From: an uncultured Prevotellaceae bacterium
Lineage (GTDB): Bacteria > Bacteroidota > Bacteroidia > Bacteroidales > Bacteroidaceae
Length of the DNA stretch: 58,424 nt
Reading direction: 5' to 3'
Assembly: GCA_902800595.1 (NCBI GenBank)
Contig: CADCFA010000025.1
Coordinates: 1-58,424 of the forward strand
The notes under the pieces were generated by a model. It made no database searches. It was not told the origin of the DNA and was given only the letters and a program-made list of their open reading frames with translations. Shown in pieces: positions 26,814 to 35,797 of the stretch. How positions within the stretch are numbered: position 1 is the first letter of the stretch; the number at the start of each line of letters is the position of its first letter. The position numbers and the translations under genes are program-made.

Positions 26814-27668
26814 TCAATCTTTCAATTTCTTTATGCACTCGGTAAGCGATTCTTCCCAATAGGGAATGTCAATGCCAAAGGTCTGTTTTATTTTTGTTTT
26901 GTCAAGCACAGAGTAGTGTGGACGGTTAGCTGGTGTAGGATATTCCTCCGTATGAAGCGGGCGCACCTTACAAGTTTTGATTCCTGCTATACGATGAATG
27001 GCCTTCGTGAAGTCATACCATGATATAACGCCCTCATTACTAAAATGATACACACCAGGTTTCACACCTTGTTCGATTGCTGTAAAAATAGCAAGAGCCA
27101 AGTCACGTGCATACGTCGGTGTGCCGATCTGGTCGAAGATGACTCCCAACTCTGGGCGTTCCTTTCCAAGGCGGATCATCGTCTTCACGAAATTATTGCC
27201 AAAAGTGGAATAAAGCCATGCTGTACGAACGATCATTGTCTTTGCACAAGCTTTCTGAGCAGCTTCTTCACCAGCCAGTTTAGTACGGCCATATGTGCTA
27301 TTGGGACACACAGGATCCGTCTCCACGTAAGGGGTGTGATTGGTACCGTCAAACACATAGTCTGTAGAAATCTGAATCATCCAACCGCCACGTTTCTCGA
27401 CGGCAGCAGCCAGATAGCCGGGTGCCACAGTATTAAGAATGGTGCAAAGTTCCTGGTTCTCTTCTGCCTTATCAACAGCGGTATATGCGGCACAGTTCAC
27501 GATACCGTCTATCTCATTATCACTAACATAAGCCTCCACAGCAGCCTGGTCAGTAATATCCAGCTCTGCCACATCTGTATTGTAATAAGTATGCTGGGGA
27601 TGTTCAGCCTCCAACAACTGCATCTCATTTCCTAATTGGCCATTACAGCCTGTAACCAATATCCTCAT
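26814..27668 (-). CDS. rfbD: dTDP-4-dehydrorhamnose reductase
   Basis: Last step of dTDP-L-rhamnose synthesis. The 284 residues begin MRILVTGCNGQLGNEMQ (Rossmann motif), then VNCAAYTAVDKAEE, QISTDYVFDG, YGRTKLAGEEAA with the catalytic Tyr-Lys pair, and HYSVLDKTKI. I use the ATG at 27668 since the upstream start at 27683 is a TTG. It sits in an operon of unrelated housekeeping genes and not with rfbA. Confidence 0.95.
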   Translation of the reverse strand: MRILVTGCNGQLGNEMQLLEAEHPQHTYYNTDVAELDITDQAAVEAYVSDNEIDGIVNCAAYTAVDKAEENQELCTILNTVAPGYLAAAVEKRGGWMIQISTDYVFDGTNHTPYVETDPVCPNSTYGRTKLAGEEAAQKACAKTMIVRTAWLYSTFGNNFVKTMIRLGKERPELGVIFDQIGTPTYARDLALAIFTAIEQGVKPGVYHFSNEGVISWYDFTKAIHRIAGIKTCKVRPLHTEEYPTPANRPHYSVLDKTKIKQTFGIDIPYWEESLTECIKKLKD

Positions 27669-27679
27669 AATCAATATAA

Positions 27680-28225
27680 TCAATCAAATTTCAGACCTTC
27701 TTCCTTATCCTTCTTGTAATAGTCGGCAAGCATGCTGATAAACGTTGTGATTTCCTTCACTGCATGAGCCGTATCTGGGGATATCTCTTTTTTCTGCAAT
27801 CGCAGTAATGTAACACCATAGAGAGAATTCAAGCATGTCTCTATCTCGTTTTCCTCTTTGTTCGCACCGCGGTTGCGCAACTCAACAATAAAGGGAAGCA
27901 CCTTGTAATATTCTGTATTATAGAAAGGGAACTTCGATGACTGCAACAACTGGCCGTTCAGTTCTATCAGCATCTGCAATGTCACTTGATTGATTTGAAG
28001 ATGTCCTTTCTCACGGCATCCTTCCTGATTCATCATTCGGATAAGATTACCATACCAGTCGATAACTTCCTCCTTTTGTTCATCAGTATAGTCAAAACGC
28101 TCCACATACTCACGTTTGATACGTGTCAGTGAGCAATCAAATGCCCGAATCGTATCCTCTACCTGCCACATATACAGCAAATACGCTGCAATATTCTTTT
28201 TTCTTAAATCCTGAGCTATAAACAT
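27680..28225 (-). CDS. DUF4924-family protein
   Basis: A 181-residue helical protein beginning MFIAQDLRKKNIAAYLLYMWQVED, a start I associate with the DUF4924 family of Bacteroidetes; function unknown. There is no signal peptide or membrane segment. I use the ATG at 28225; a TTG at 28231 is also open. The gene lies 2 bp after the lysE-like stop, within the eight-gene operon. Confidence 0.8.
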   Translation of the reverse strand: MFIAQDLRKKNIAAYLLYMWQVEDTIRAFDCSLTRIKREYVERFDYTDEQKEEVIDWYGNLIRMMNQEGCREKGHLQINQVTLQMLIELNGQLLQSSKFPFYNTEYYKVLPFIVELRNRGANKEENEIETCLNSLYGVTLLRLQKKEISPDTAHAVKEITTFISMLADYYKKDKEEGLKFD

Positions 28226-28227
28226 AT

Positions 28228-28893
28228 TCAAAAAAATCTAACCAGGTTAGTCGTCGTGCCCAAGAGCATAATAACCGACCCAATAATCACTACTACACCA
28301 ATAATCTGATTGATCAGTTTGATGCCAAAGGTGTCGAACTTCGTACGAATCTTATCCACAAGCCATGTCAGCCCCCACCACCAGAGTAATGCACCACCTA
28401 CAATACTTGCAAAACCGACAAGCATCTCAAATGGATGATTTGGCAGCACAAAGGCAAACTGGGCATACATCGCCAGAAAGAGGAATACAATCAACGGATT
28501 AGAGAACGTCACGAGAAATGCTGTCCACGAGTTATACCAAAGTGTTCCCTTCTGCTGACCGGACTGGTGCATCTTCTTCGTTGGATCAGAGCGATAAGTA
28601 AAGAGTCCAAAGCAAAGCAACATCACACTACCGACAATCTGGAGATAAAAACGATTCTGAGCATTAGTGATAAAGTCCATCACAAACGACATGCCAAAAC
28701 CAGCAATCCCAGCATAGATAATATCGCTAGCAGCAGCTCCAACACCAGTTGCAAGACCATACCAGCGTCCTTTGTTCAGCGTTCGCTGCACACAAAGGAT
28801 ACCAACAGGACCCATGGGGGCACTGGCAATCACCCCAATCATCATCCCCTTAAAGATGAAGTCCAATATATTAATTGGTACGTAAAACGGCAT
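28228..28893 (-). CDS. LysE-family amino-acid exporter
   Basis: Inner-membrane exporter with about six hydrophobic helices. The family motif near the start reads GVIASAPMGPVGILCVQRTL, followed by GLATGVGAAASDIIYAG and, later, FLVTFSNPLIVFLF. I start at the ATG at 28893 (221 residues) because a TACCTTTG promoter box lies at 28902-28909, so upstream starts would not be transcribed. It heads the operon running to rpe. Substrate is unknown; LysE-type proteins export amino acids. Confidence 0.85.
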   Translation of the reverse strand: MPFYVPINILDFIFKGMMIGVIASAPMGPVGILCVQRTLNKGRWYGLATGVGAAASDIIYAGIAGFGMSFVMDFITNAQNRFYLQIVGSVMLLCFGLFTYRSDPTKKMHQSGQQKGTLWYNSWTAFLVTFSNPLIVFLFLAMYAQFAFVLPNHPFEMLVGFASIVGGALLWWWGLTWLVDKIRTKFDTFGIKLINQIIGVVVIIGSVIMLLGTTTNLVRFF

Positions 28894-28901
28894 AACGAGT
28901 G

Positions 28902-28909
28902 CAAAGGTA
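28902..28909 (-). promoter_or_regulatory. Candidate -7 element for the lysE-to-rpe operon
   Basis: Minus-strand TACCTTTG, ending 8 nt before the ATG at 28893. Transcripts would carry almost no leader. Confidence 0.55.
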
Positions 28910-28949
28910 AGCATATTTTTCAGAATAGGAAAGAAAATCACGCAAAATG

Positions 28950-28980
28950 TTGCAGGTTTGAGAAATAATTTGTAACTTTG
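28950..28980 (+). promoter_or_regulatory. Promoter of the ROK kinase gene
   Basis: GTTG-type -33 (TTG at 28950-28952), a 20-bp spacer and TAACTTTG at 28973-28980. The leader is about 50 nt. Confidence 0.6.
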
Positions 28981-29038
28981 CGCGGAAAAATAAACCAGTC
29001 GAAATTCTAATTATCAAACAATAAATCCAAAAATCGAC

Positions 29039-30028
29039 ATGAACGAACAAAATGCAGCAATCAAGCCGTATGTCATCGGCTTAGATTTAGGAGGAACAAA
29101 TTCTGTATTCGGCATTGTAGATGCCCGTGGAGAAATCAAAGCTACAACAGCCATCAAGACCGGTGGTTATGAGAAGGTGGAAGACTATGTGGATGCCTGC
29201 GTAGAGGCATTGCAGGTCATCATTGATCAGGTTGGAGGCATAGAGAAGATTAAGGCTATGGGTATCGGTGCTCCTAATGGCAACTATTATAAAGGTACGA
29301 TTGAGTTTGCCCCTAACCTGCCTTGGGCAAAGAACGGCGTGGTACCTTTGGCTCAGCTGTTCAGTGAGCGTCTGAACAACATCCCTGTAGCCCTGACAAA
29401 CGATGCTAATGCCGCCGCTATCGGAGAGATGGTCTATGGCGTAGCACGTGGTATGAAGAATTTCATCGTCATTACACTCGGTACGGGTGTGGGTTCTGGC
29501 ATTGTAGTAAATGGTCAGCTGCTCTATGGACACGATGGGTTTGCAGGTGAGTTGGGACACGTGACGATGGTACGCGGCGAGGAAGGTCGCCTTTGCGGTT
29601 GTGGACGTACCGGTTGTCTGGAGTGCTACTGCTCAGCTACTGGTGTGGCACGTACAGCTCGCGAGATGCTAACAAAAACTGACCGTCCTAGTCTGCTGCG
29701 TGAGTTGGATCCAGAGAAGATTACCTCACTTGACGTATCAATAGCCGCAGGCAAGGGTGACGAACTGGCAAAGGAGATCTATGAGTTCACAGGCAAGATG
29801 CTGGGAGAGGCTTGTGCCGACTTCGCAGCTTTCTCTTCACCAGAGGCATTCATCTTTTTCGGAGGTATGGTGAAGGCGGGTGAGCTGATTATGAAGCCAA
29901 TCCGTGAAGCTTACAACAACCACGTAATGAAGATATTTAAGGACAAGGCTCAGTTCCTGGTGAGCGGCCTTGACGGTGCTTCTGCAGCTGTCCTGGGTGC
30001 TTCAGCTATCGGTTGGGAAATTCAATAA
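29039..30028 (+). CDS. ROK-family sugar kinase, probable glucokinase
   Basis: Phosphorylates glucose or a related hexose. The 329 residues have YVIGLDLGGTNSVFGIVD (phosphate loop), LTNDANAAAIGE, VITLGTGVGSGIVVNG, the GELGHVTM motif with its Glu and His, and the ROK zinc motif CGCGRTGCLECYCSATG. There is no N-terminal HTH, so it is an enzyme and not a ROK repressor. Monocistronic, between its own promoter and a convergent thioesterase. Confidence 0.9.
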   Translation: MNEQNAAIKPYVIGLDLGGTNSVFGIVDARGEIKATTAIKTGGYEKVEDYVDACVEALQVIIDQVGGIEKIKAMGIGAPNGNYYKGTIEFAPNLPWAKNGVVPLAQLFSERLNNIPVALTNDANAAAIGEMVYGVARGMKNFIVITLGTGVGSGIVVNGQLLYGHDGFAGELGHVTMVRGEEGRLCGCGRTGCLECYCSATGVARTAREMLTKTDRPSLLRELDPEKITSLDVSIAAGKGDELAKEIYEFTGKMLGEACADFAAFSSPEAFIFFGGMVKAGELIMKPIREAYNNHVMKIFKDKAQFLVSGLDGASAAVLGASAIGWEIQ

Positions 30029-30041
30029 AAAACTCATATAG

Positions 30042-30455
30042 CTATTCCAAGCCGTCGATCGGAAGATTGGCGGCTTTTCTATATGCCATCCCCGTGACGA
30101 CGCAACAGAGCTCGCCACGCTGATTGGTGATGCGCACATCAACGTATGGAATCTTATGATGGTTAAACACTTCTACAGCCTCGGCAATGAGCGTATCCCC
30201 ACTCTTGGCACTATGAAGAAACACGATATTGTTCTCGATGCCAAAAGTTAATGTTCCCCGACTATTCATAACAGCAGCGAGGGCAATATCAGCCAACGTG
30301 AAATAAGCGCCGCCTTGACAGACACCACCTGCATTGAGGTGTTCTGGCGTAACAACTAACTCGGCACGTGCATACCCTTCACGTACCTCTTTTAATAAGC
30401 AACCATTATTGGCAGCAAAACGATCGTTTTGTGATAAAAAGTCTTTTAAAGTCAT
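30042..30455 (-). CDS. PaaI-type hotdog-fold thioesterase
   Basis: A 137-residue single hotdog-domain protein. The family core reads HLNAGGVCQGGAYFTLADIALA, including the Gly-rich turn and the acidic residue of the active site, followed by FLHSAKSGDTLIAEA. It acts on an acyl-CoA of unknown identity. I start at 30455 because a promoter-like box lies at 30477-30484 and MTLKDFLSQND is a typical N-terminus. Confidence 0.82.
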   Translation of the reverse strand: MTLKDFLSQNDRFAANNGCLLKEVREGYARAELVVTPEHLNAGGVCQGGAYFTLADIALAAVMNSRGTLTFGIENNIVFLHSAKSGDTLIAEAVEVFNHHKIPYVDVRITNQRGELCCVVTGMAYRKAANLPIDGLE

Positions 30456-30476
30456 TGTTTTATGATAAATCGTCGG

Positions 30477-30484
30477 CAAATATA
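30477..30484 (-). promoter_or_regulatory. Candidate -7 element for the thioesterase gene
   Basis: Minus-strand TATATTTG, 21 nt upstream of the ATG at 30455. Confidence 0.45.
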
Positions 30485-30524
30485 CACTTTTTCTTTCTTT
30501 TTATCAAAAAAAGATGCCGAAAAA

Positions 30525-30555
30525 TTTGGTAGGAAGAAAAATATGCTTAACTTTG
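30525..30555 (+). promoter_or_regulatory. trp operon promoter
   Basis: TTTG at 30525-30528, a 19-bp spacer and TAACTTTG at 30548-30555. Transcription would start about 20 nt before the leader-peptide ATG. Confidence 0.8.
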
Positions 30556-30580
30556 CACCCAGAAACATAAAAGAGACTTT

Positions 30581-30634
30581 ATGAACAATTGTATGTATAA
30601 CATTTGGTGGTGGCGTAACTCGAGATTAAAATAG
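30581..30634 (+). CDS. trpL: trp operon leader peptide
   Basis: A 17-codon ORF, MNNCMYNIWWWRNSRLK, ending in TAG. Three consecutive Trp codons at 30605-30613 make it a textbook Trp-sensing leader. It lies between the trp promoter and an attenuator-type hairpin ahead of trpB. Ribosome stalling on the Trp codons is expected to favour the alternative pairing of 30634-30640 with 30691-30697 and so prevent termination. Confidence 0.88.
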   Translation: MNNCMYNIWWWRNSRLK

Positions 30635-30684
30635 TCGCGAGAAACATAGCCCGTATGTTATCATTCAAACAGAAGATAAAAGGA

Positions 30685-30717
30685 GGCTCGTCGCGACAGC
30701 GGCGAGTCTTTTTCTTT
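30685..30717 (+). terminator. trp attenuator terminator
   Basis: Stem GGCTCGTCGC (30685-30694) with GCGGCGAGTC (30699-30708), a four-base loop and a T-rich run TTTTTCTTT. It is 29 nt before trpB. Its left arm overlaps TCGCGAC (30691-30697), which can pair instead with GTCGCGA at 30634-30640; that segment in turn can be held by CTCG (30619-30622). Confidence 0.85.
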
Positions 30718-30745
30718 AAGCAATCACAAAAACATCCATATAACA

Positions 30746-31954
30746 ATGAAAGAAAACTATTTTGTAGATGAAAGAGGTTTTTACGGAGAGTTCGGAGGCG
30801 CTTACGTGCCAGAGATTCTCTACAAGTGCGTACACGACCTGCAGGAAGCCTATCTGCCTATCATTGAGAGTGCAGAGTTTAAGACCGAATACCACGCCCT
30901 GTTAAAGGATTATGTGGGTCGTCCATCACCATTATATTATGCCAAGCGTATGAGTGAGCACTATGGTTGTCAGCTCTACCTGAAGCGTGAGGACCTGAAC
31001 CACACAGGTGCACACAAAATCAACAATACTATCGGACAGATTCTTCTGGCCAAGCAGATGGGTAAGACCCGCATTATCGCTGAGACTGGTGCTGGACAGC
31101 ATGGTGTAGCCACCGCAACAGTCTGCGCGCTGATGAACATGAAGTGTGAGGTGTTTATGGGCGCCACCGATGTGGAGCGCCAGCATACCAACGTGGAACG
31201 CATGAAGATGCTGGGAGCCGAGGTGCATCCTGTAAGGACAGGTAACATGACCCTGAGCGATGCCTGTTCTGAGGCTATCCGCGATTGGTGTTGTCACCCT
31301 GCAGACACCTTTTATATTGTAGGCTCCACAATGGGTCCACACCCCTACCCTGACCTGGTAGCCCGTATGCAGAGCGTCATCTCAGAAGAAATCAAATGGC
31401 AGTTGGAAGAGAAGATAGGGCGTGACTATCCCGACTACCTCATCGCTTGTATCGGAGGCGGATCGAATGCGGCAGGTACCATCTACCACTATGTGAACGA
31501 CGAACGCGTAAACATCGTTTTGGCAGAGGCAGGCGGACACGGTTGGGAGACTAATCACACAGCAGCCACCATCCATAAAGGCACAACAGGCATCCTGCAT
31601 GGCGCCAAGATGCTGGTGATGCAGAATGAGGACGGACAGATAGAGGAGGCTTTCACCATCTCTGCCGGACTGGACTATCCTGGAGTTGGCCCCATGCACT
31701 GCAATATGGCAAAGAAAGGTCGTACCAAGGTATTGAGCATCAACGACGACGAAGCTATCTACGGAGGTTACGAACTGACCCGTATGGAGGGTATCATCCC
31801 CGCCATCGAGTCGGCACATGCCATCGCAGCCCTGAAGAAACTGACTTTTAAGCCTACCGACGTGGTAGTGCTGACCGTTAGTGGACGCGGTGACAAGGAT
31901 GTGGAGACATACCTCAAGAACAAGGCGATGGCCAAAGAGTATGGAATGTTTTAA
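30746..31954 (+). CDS. trpB: Tryptophan synthase beta chain
   Basis: Condenses indole with serine. The 402 residues show FGGAYVPEIL near the start, LKREDLNHTGAHKINNT with the PLP lysine, ETGAGQHGVATA, the phosphate-binding GGGSNAAG, and VVLTVSGRGDKDVETY at the end. It is the first structural gene after the attenuator, separated from trpA, which is last in the operon (order BEGDCFA). Confidence 0.97.
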   Translation: MKENYFVDERGFYGEFGGAYVPEILYKCVHDLQEAYLPIIESAEFKTEYHALLKDYVGRPSPLYYAKRMSEHYGCQLYLKREDLNHTGAHKINNTIGQILLAKQMGKTRIIAETGAGQHGVATATVCALMNMKCEVFMGATDVERQHTNVERMKMLGAEVHPVRTGNMTLSDACSEAIRDWCCHPADTFYIVGSTMGPHPYPDLVARMQSVISEEIKWQLEEKIGRDYPDYLIACIGGGSNAAGTIYHYVNDERVNIVLAEAGGHGWETNHTAATIHKGTTGILHGAKMLVMQNEDGQIEEAFTISAGLDYPGVGPMHCNMAKKGRTKVLSINDDEAIYGGYELTRMEGIIPAIESAHAIAALKKLTFKPTDVVVLTVSGRGDKDVETYLKNKAMAKEYGMF

Positions 31955-31970
31955 TTAAGGATTTAGCGAT

Positions 31971-33362
31971 ATGACGACTTACAAATATCAAACCAGCAGC
32001 CGGACGATTCTGGCAGACCTTTACACACCTGTCGGCGTCTATATGCATCTGAGAGACCTCTACCCGCAGAGTGCCCTGATGGAGAGTTCGGACTATCACG
32101 AGAAAGACAACTCACGTTCTTTTATCGGTATCAATCCCGTAGCCTCTGTTGCCATCGGTCACGGAGAGGCCACTATCAGCTTCCCTGATGGAAGTCAGGA
32201 GCATCACCCTGTGAACAAGGACTATGGTTGCGATCAAGCTATTCACGCACTAATAGACCGCATCGAGGTAAGTGGAGATCAGGCCAACTTCTGCGGTCTC
32301 TATGGCTATACCTCTTTTAATGCAGTGCGCTATTTCGAGGATATTGCCGTAAAGGACGAGACACAGACAAAGAACGATGCACCCGATATGCTCTATATTC
32401 TCTACAGAGAGGTTATCGTATTTGATCATTTCAATAATCTGCTGACACTGATAACATTAGGCACACCTGAGGAGTTAGACAAGCTCTACAAAGCGATGAA
32501 CCGCACCAACGTGCAGGCTTACGACTTCCACCCTATCGGTGACACCACAAGTACGCTTACCGATGAGGAGCACAAGGCAAATATCCGTAAAGGCATCCAG
32601 CACTGTCTGCGAGGCGATGTCTTCCAGATTGTACTCTCACGACGGTTCATTCAGCGTTACGAGGGTGATGATTTCAAGCTCTACCGTGCCCTGCGCAGTA
32701 TCAATCCCTCCCCATACCTCTTCTATTTTGACTTTGGCGGTTTCCGTATCTTCGGATCTTCACCCGAGACCCATTGCCGTATTCAGGATCGTAAAGCCTA
32801 TATCGACCCGATAGCAGGCACCACCAAGAGAACGGGTGATGCTGAAGCCGACCGGAAAGGAGCAGACTATCTGAGGAACGACCCCAAGGAGAATGCCGAG
32901 CATGTGATGCTGGTGGATCTGGCCCGTAATGACCTGTCACGTAACTGTCACGGTGTGAAGGTTGATTTCTATAAGGACCTACAGTATTATTCACACGTGA
33001 TCCACCTCGTGAGTCGCGTCAGCGGAGAACTCGATGACGGAGCAGACCCCATCAAGGCATTCATCGACACCTTCCCTGCCGGTACACTGAGTGGTGCACC
33101 CAAGGTAAGAGCCATGCAACTCATCTCGGAATACGAGCCTCATAACAGAGGTGCCTATGGTGGCTGTATTGGTTATATAGGGCTCGACGGTTCACTGAAC
33201 CAGGCCATCACCATCCGCACGTTTGTTGCCAGAAATGGAGAATTATGGTTCCAGGCTGGTGGCGGCATCGTAGCCAAGAGTGATGTAGAATACGAGTTAC
33301 AGGAGGTAAACAACAAGCTCGGTGCCCTGCGCAGAGCTATCCTCATGGCAGAAGATATGTAA
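31971..33362 (+). CDS. trpE: Anthranilate synthase component I
   Basis: Makes anthranilate from chorismate with ammonia from TrpG. The 463 residues include LMESSDYHEKDNSRSF, the region of Trp feedback binding in the family, then FQIVLSRRF, PSPYLFYFDFGGF, IAGTTKRTGD, LVDLARNDLSR and GTLSGAPKVRAM. Complete and typical. It lies 16 bp after trpB. Confidence 0.97.
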   Translation: MTTYKYQTSSRTILADLYTPVGVYMHLRDLYPQSALMESSDYHEKDNSRSFIGINPVASVAIGHGEATISFPDGSQEHHPVNKDYGCDQAIHALIDRIEVSGDQANFCGLYGYTSFNAVRYFEDIAVKDETQTKNDAPDMLYILYREVIVFDHFNNLLTLITLGTPEELDKLYKAMNRTNVQAYDFHPIGDTTSTLTDEEHKANIRKGIQHCLRGDVFQIVLSRRFIQRYEGDDFKLYRALRSINPSPYLFYFDFGGFRIFGSSPETHCRIQDRKAYIDPIAGTTKRTGDAEADRKGADYLRNDPKENAEHVMLVDLARNDLSRNCHGVKVDFYKDLQYYSHVIHLVSRVSGELDDGADPIKAFIDTFPAGTLSGAPKVRAMQLISEYEPHNRGAYGGCIGYIGLDGSLNQAITIRTFVARNGELWFQAGGGIVAKSDVEYELQEVNNKLGALRRAILMAEDM

Positions 33363-33394
33363 GTTCAAGCTAAACAGACAAAATAAAAAGTACG

Positions 33395-33958
33395 ATGAAA
33401 ATTGTAATAATCGACAACTACGACTCGTTTACTTATAATCTGAGTCATTTGGTGAAGGAGCTGGGAGCAGAAGTGACTGTGCTGCGTAACGACCAGTTTG
33501 AGCTATCAGATTTGGAGCCTTATTCCAAGATCATCCTCTCACCGGGTCCTGGCATTCCCTCTGAGGCAGGATTGCTCTGCGATGTCATCCGCACCTACGC
33601 AGACCGTAAGCCGATCCTTGGTGTCTGTCTTGGTCATCAGGCCATCGGTGAGGTGTTCGGTGGTAAGTTGGAAAATCTCAGTGACGTCTTCCATGGGGTA
33701 GCCACAGAAGGTACACAATTCGGCAACGACGCCCTTTTCAGCGGTCTTCCCCAACGCATCACCATGGGGCGCTACCACTCCTGGGTGGTTTCGAAAGAAG
33801 GATTCCCCGGATGTCTGGAGATTACTGCAGAGAGTGATGAAGGTCAGATCATGGCCCTCCGCCACAAGACTTTAAACATCCGAGGCATACAGTTCCATCC
33901 TGAGAGTGTGCTGACACCCGATGGTAGGAAGATGCTACAAAATTGGATGTTCTTGTGA
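33395..33958 (+). CDS. trpG: Anthranilate synthase component II (glutamine amidotransferase)
   Basis: Class I glutaminase subunit that feeds ammonia to TrpE. The 187 residues have IIDNYDSFTYNLSHLV, SPGPGIPSEAG, the nucleophile motif GVCLGHQAIGE and the catalytic His-Glu in IQFHPESVLTPDG. It is a stand-alone subunit, not fused to TrpD. Confidence 0.97.
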   Translation: MKIVIIDNYDSFTYNLSHLVKELGAEVTVLRNDQFELSDLEPYSKIILSPGPGIPSEAGLLCDVIRTYADRKPILGVCLGHQAIGEVFGGKLENLSDVFHGVATEGTQFGNDALFSGLPQRITMGRYHSWVVSKEGFPGCLEITAESDEGQIMALRHKTLNIRGIQFHPESVLTPDGRKMLQNWMFL

Positions 33959-33990
33959 AAATGAAAGAATGAAAAAATACTAAAAGAGAT

Positions 33991-35001
33991 ATGGCACAGA
34001 CAATGAAAGATATCCTCAACAGGATGCTGAACCACGAAGAACTATCCCGTGAGGAGATGAAACAGATCCTGATTGGCATCACCCATTCAGAATATCCGAC
34101 GGAGCAGATAACAGCGCTTCTGACGGCTCTACAAATGCGTGGTGTCACTGTAGAAGAGTTGCTCGGTTTCCGCGATGGCATCCTTGAGACAGGTGTACCC
34201 GCCCTGCTAAAGGCAGACCGTTATATTGACGTAGTAGGTACTGGCGGTGACAGAAAGAACACCTTCAACATATCTACGACCTCCTGTTTTGTGATTGCAG
34301 GTGCAGGTTACAAGGTAGCCAAGCACGGCAATTATGCCGCTACTTCCGTAAGTGGTGCTTCAAACGTCATTCAGCATCACGGCATCAAGTTCACCGACGA
34401 TATTGACCGTCTGAACCGTTCCCTCAATGAGGCAGGCATCGTCTATCTGCATGCCCAGCTTTTCGCCAAGGCGATGAAGTTTGTGGGTCCGATAAGAAAA
34501 GCCCTTCAGTTCCCAACGATATTCAATCTCTTAGGGCCACTGGTGAATCCCAGTCAGCCCAAGTGTCAGCTGCTTGGTGTAGCCAACCTCGATCAGATGC
34601 GACTATATAATAATGTGTATCAGAAGATCGGCATCGACTATGGTATCGTAAACTCTATCGACGGTTACGATGAGATCTCACTGACAGGTTCCTTCAAGGT
34701 CACCACCAATCAGTATGAGCGTATCTTTACCCCAGCCGAATTGGGCTTCGACATTGCCAAGCCCGAGGAGTTGGTGGGAGGTGCCACAGAAGAGGAGGCA
34801 GCCCAGATCTTCGACAGTGTACTGGAAAACCGGGCCCTGCCTGCTCAGAAGAACATCGTGTTGGCAAATGCCGCCTTCGGCATTCAGGTGCTGGAGAAAG
34901 GCCAGAAGAGCATAGAGGAGTGCATCGACATCGCCAGAGAGAGTATTGACAGCGGTAAGGCACTCGCCACATTCAAGAAATTTGTAGAACTAAATAGTTA
35001 A
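33991..35001 (+). CDS. trpD: Anthranilate phosphoribosyltransferase
   Basis: Transfers phosphoribose to anthranilate. The 336 residues show VVGTGGDRKNTFNISTTS (PRPP site), KHGNYAATSVSGASNV and ATIFNLLGPLVNP-like PTIFNLLGPLVNP. Full length, 4 bp before trpC. Confidence 0.97.
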   Translation: MAQTMKDILNRMLNHEELSREEMKQILIGITHSEYPTEQITALLTALQMRGVTVEELLGFRDGILETGVPALLKADRYIDVVGTGGDRKNTFNISTTSCFVIAGAGYKVAKHGNYAATSVSGASNVIQHHGIKFTDDIDRLNRSLNEAGIVYLHAQLFAKAMKFVGPIRKALQFPTIFNLLGPLVNPSQPKCQLLGVANLDQMRLYNNVYQKIGIDYGIVNSIDGYDEISLTGSFKVTTNQYERIFTPAELGFDIAKPEELVGGATEEEAAQIFDSVLENRALPAQKNIVLANAAFGIQVLEKGQKSIEECIDIARESIDSGKALATFKKFVELNS

Positions 35002-35005
35002 GATT

Positions 35006-35797
35006 ATGAGAGATATTTTAGATGAGATTGTAGCTTATAAGCTAAAGGAAGTTGAAAAGTACAAGAAAGAACTTTCACAAGTGTTTCTGGAGAGTCGTGT
35101 AGAGATTATCCGCAAATCCGAAGTGGTATCCATGAGTCTGGCTATCAAGAGCTCCAACACAGGTATCATCGCTGAATTCAAGCGGAAGTCACCCTCAAAG
35201 GGCTGGATCGCCAAAGACGCATCACCTGACAGTACGGCATACAGCTATCAGACCAATGGTGCCACCGCCCTGAGTATCCTGACAGATTCCGAATACTTCG
35301 GTGGCAGCAATACCCATATCCGGTTAGCCAGGCAGCATAAGGTATATCTTCCCATCCTATACAAAAACTTCATCGTTGACGAGTACCAGATCTACCAGGC
35401 TAAGATCTGCGGTGCCTCTGCCGTCTTGCTGATTGCCGCCTGTCTCACCAAAGAGCAGTGTAGAGCCTTCATCCAGAAAGCACACGAATTAAATCTCGAA
35501 GTGCTGTTGGAGATGCATTCTGAGGAAGATACTGAATATGCGGAGTTGGAGCCGGATATGTGTGGTATTAACAACCGGAACCTCGGTACTTTTGACACCG
35601 ATGTCAACAACTCGTTCAATCTCATTGAACGCTTGCCGGCTGACGCTGTCAAGGTAAGTGAAAGCGGTATCAGCGATGTAGGAACTATCCGTCAGCTGAA
35701 GGAGGTCGGCTATCACGGATTCCTCATTGGCGAGACCTTCATGAAAGAACCGGATCCTGGTCTGGCACTTCAGCAGTTTGTAACTCAACTATCATGA
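35006..35797 (+). CDS. trpC: Indole-3-glycerol-phosphate synthase
   Basis: TIM-barrel enzyme closing the indole ring. The 263 residues have IAEFKRKSPSKGWI with the catalytic Lys, LTDSEYFGGS, LYKNFIVDEYQIYQA, INNRNLGTFDTD and SESGISD. Its stop overlaps the trpF start by 4 bp. It is separate from TrpF, unlike the fused enterobacterial form. Confidence 0.97.
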   Translation: MRDILDEIVAYKLKEVEKYKKELSQVFLESRVEIIRKSEVVSMSLAIKSSNTGIIAEFKRKSPSKGWIAKDASPDSTAYSYQTNGATALSILTDSEYFGGSNTHIRLARQHKVYLPILYKNFIVDEYQIYQAKICGASAVLLIAACLTKEQCRAFIQKAHELNLEVLLEMHSEEDTEYAELEPDMCGINNRNLGTFDTDVNNSFNLIERLPADAVKVSESGISDVGTIRQLKEVGYHGFLIGETFMKEPDPGLALQQFVTQLS

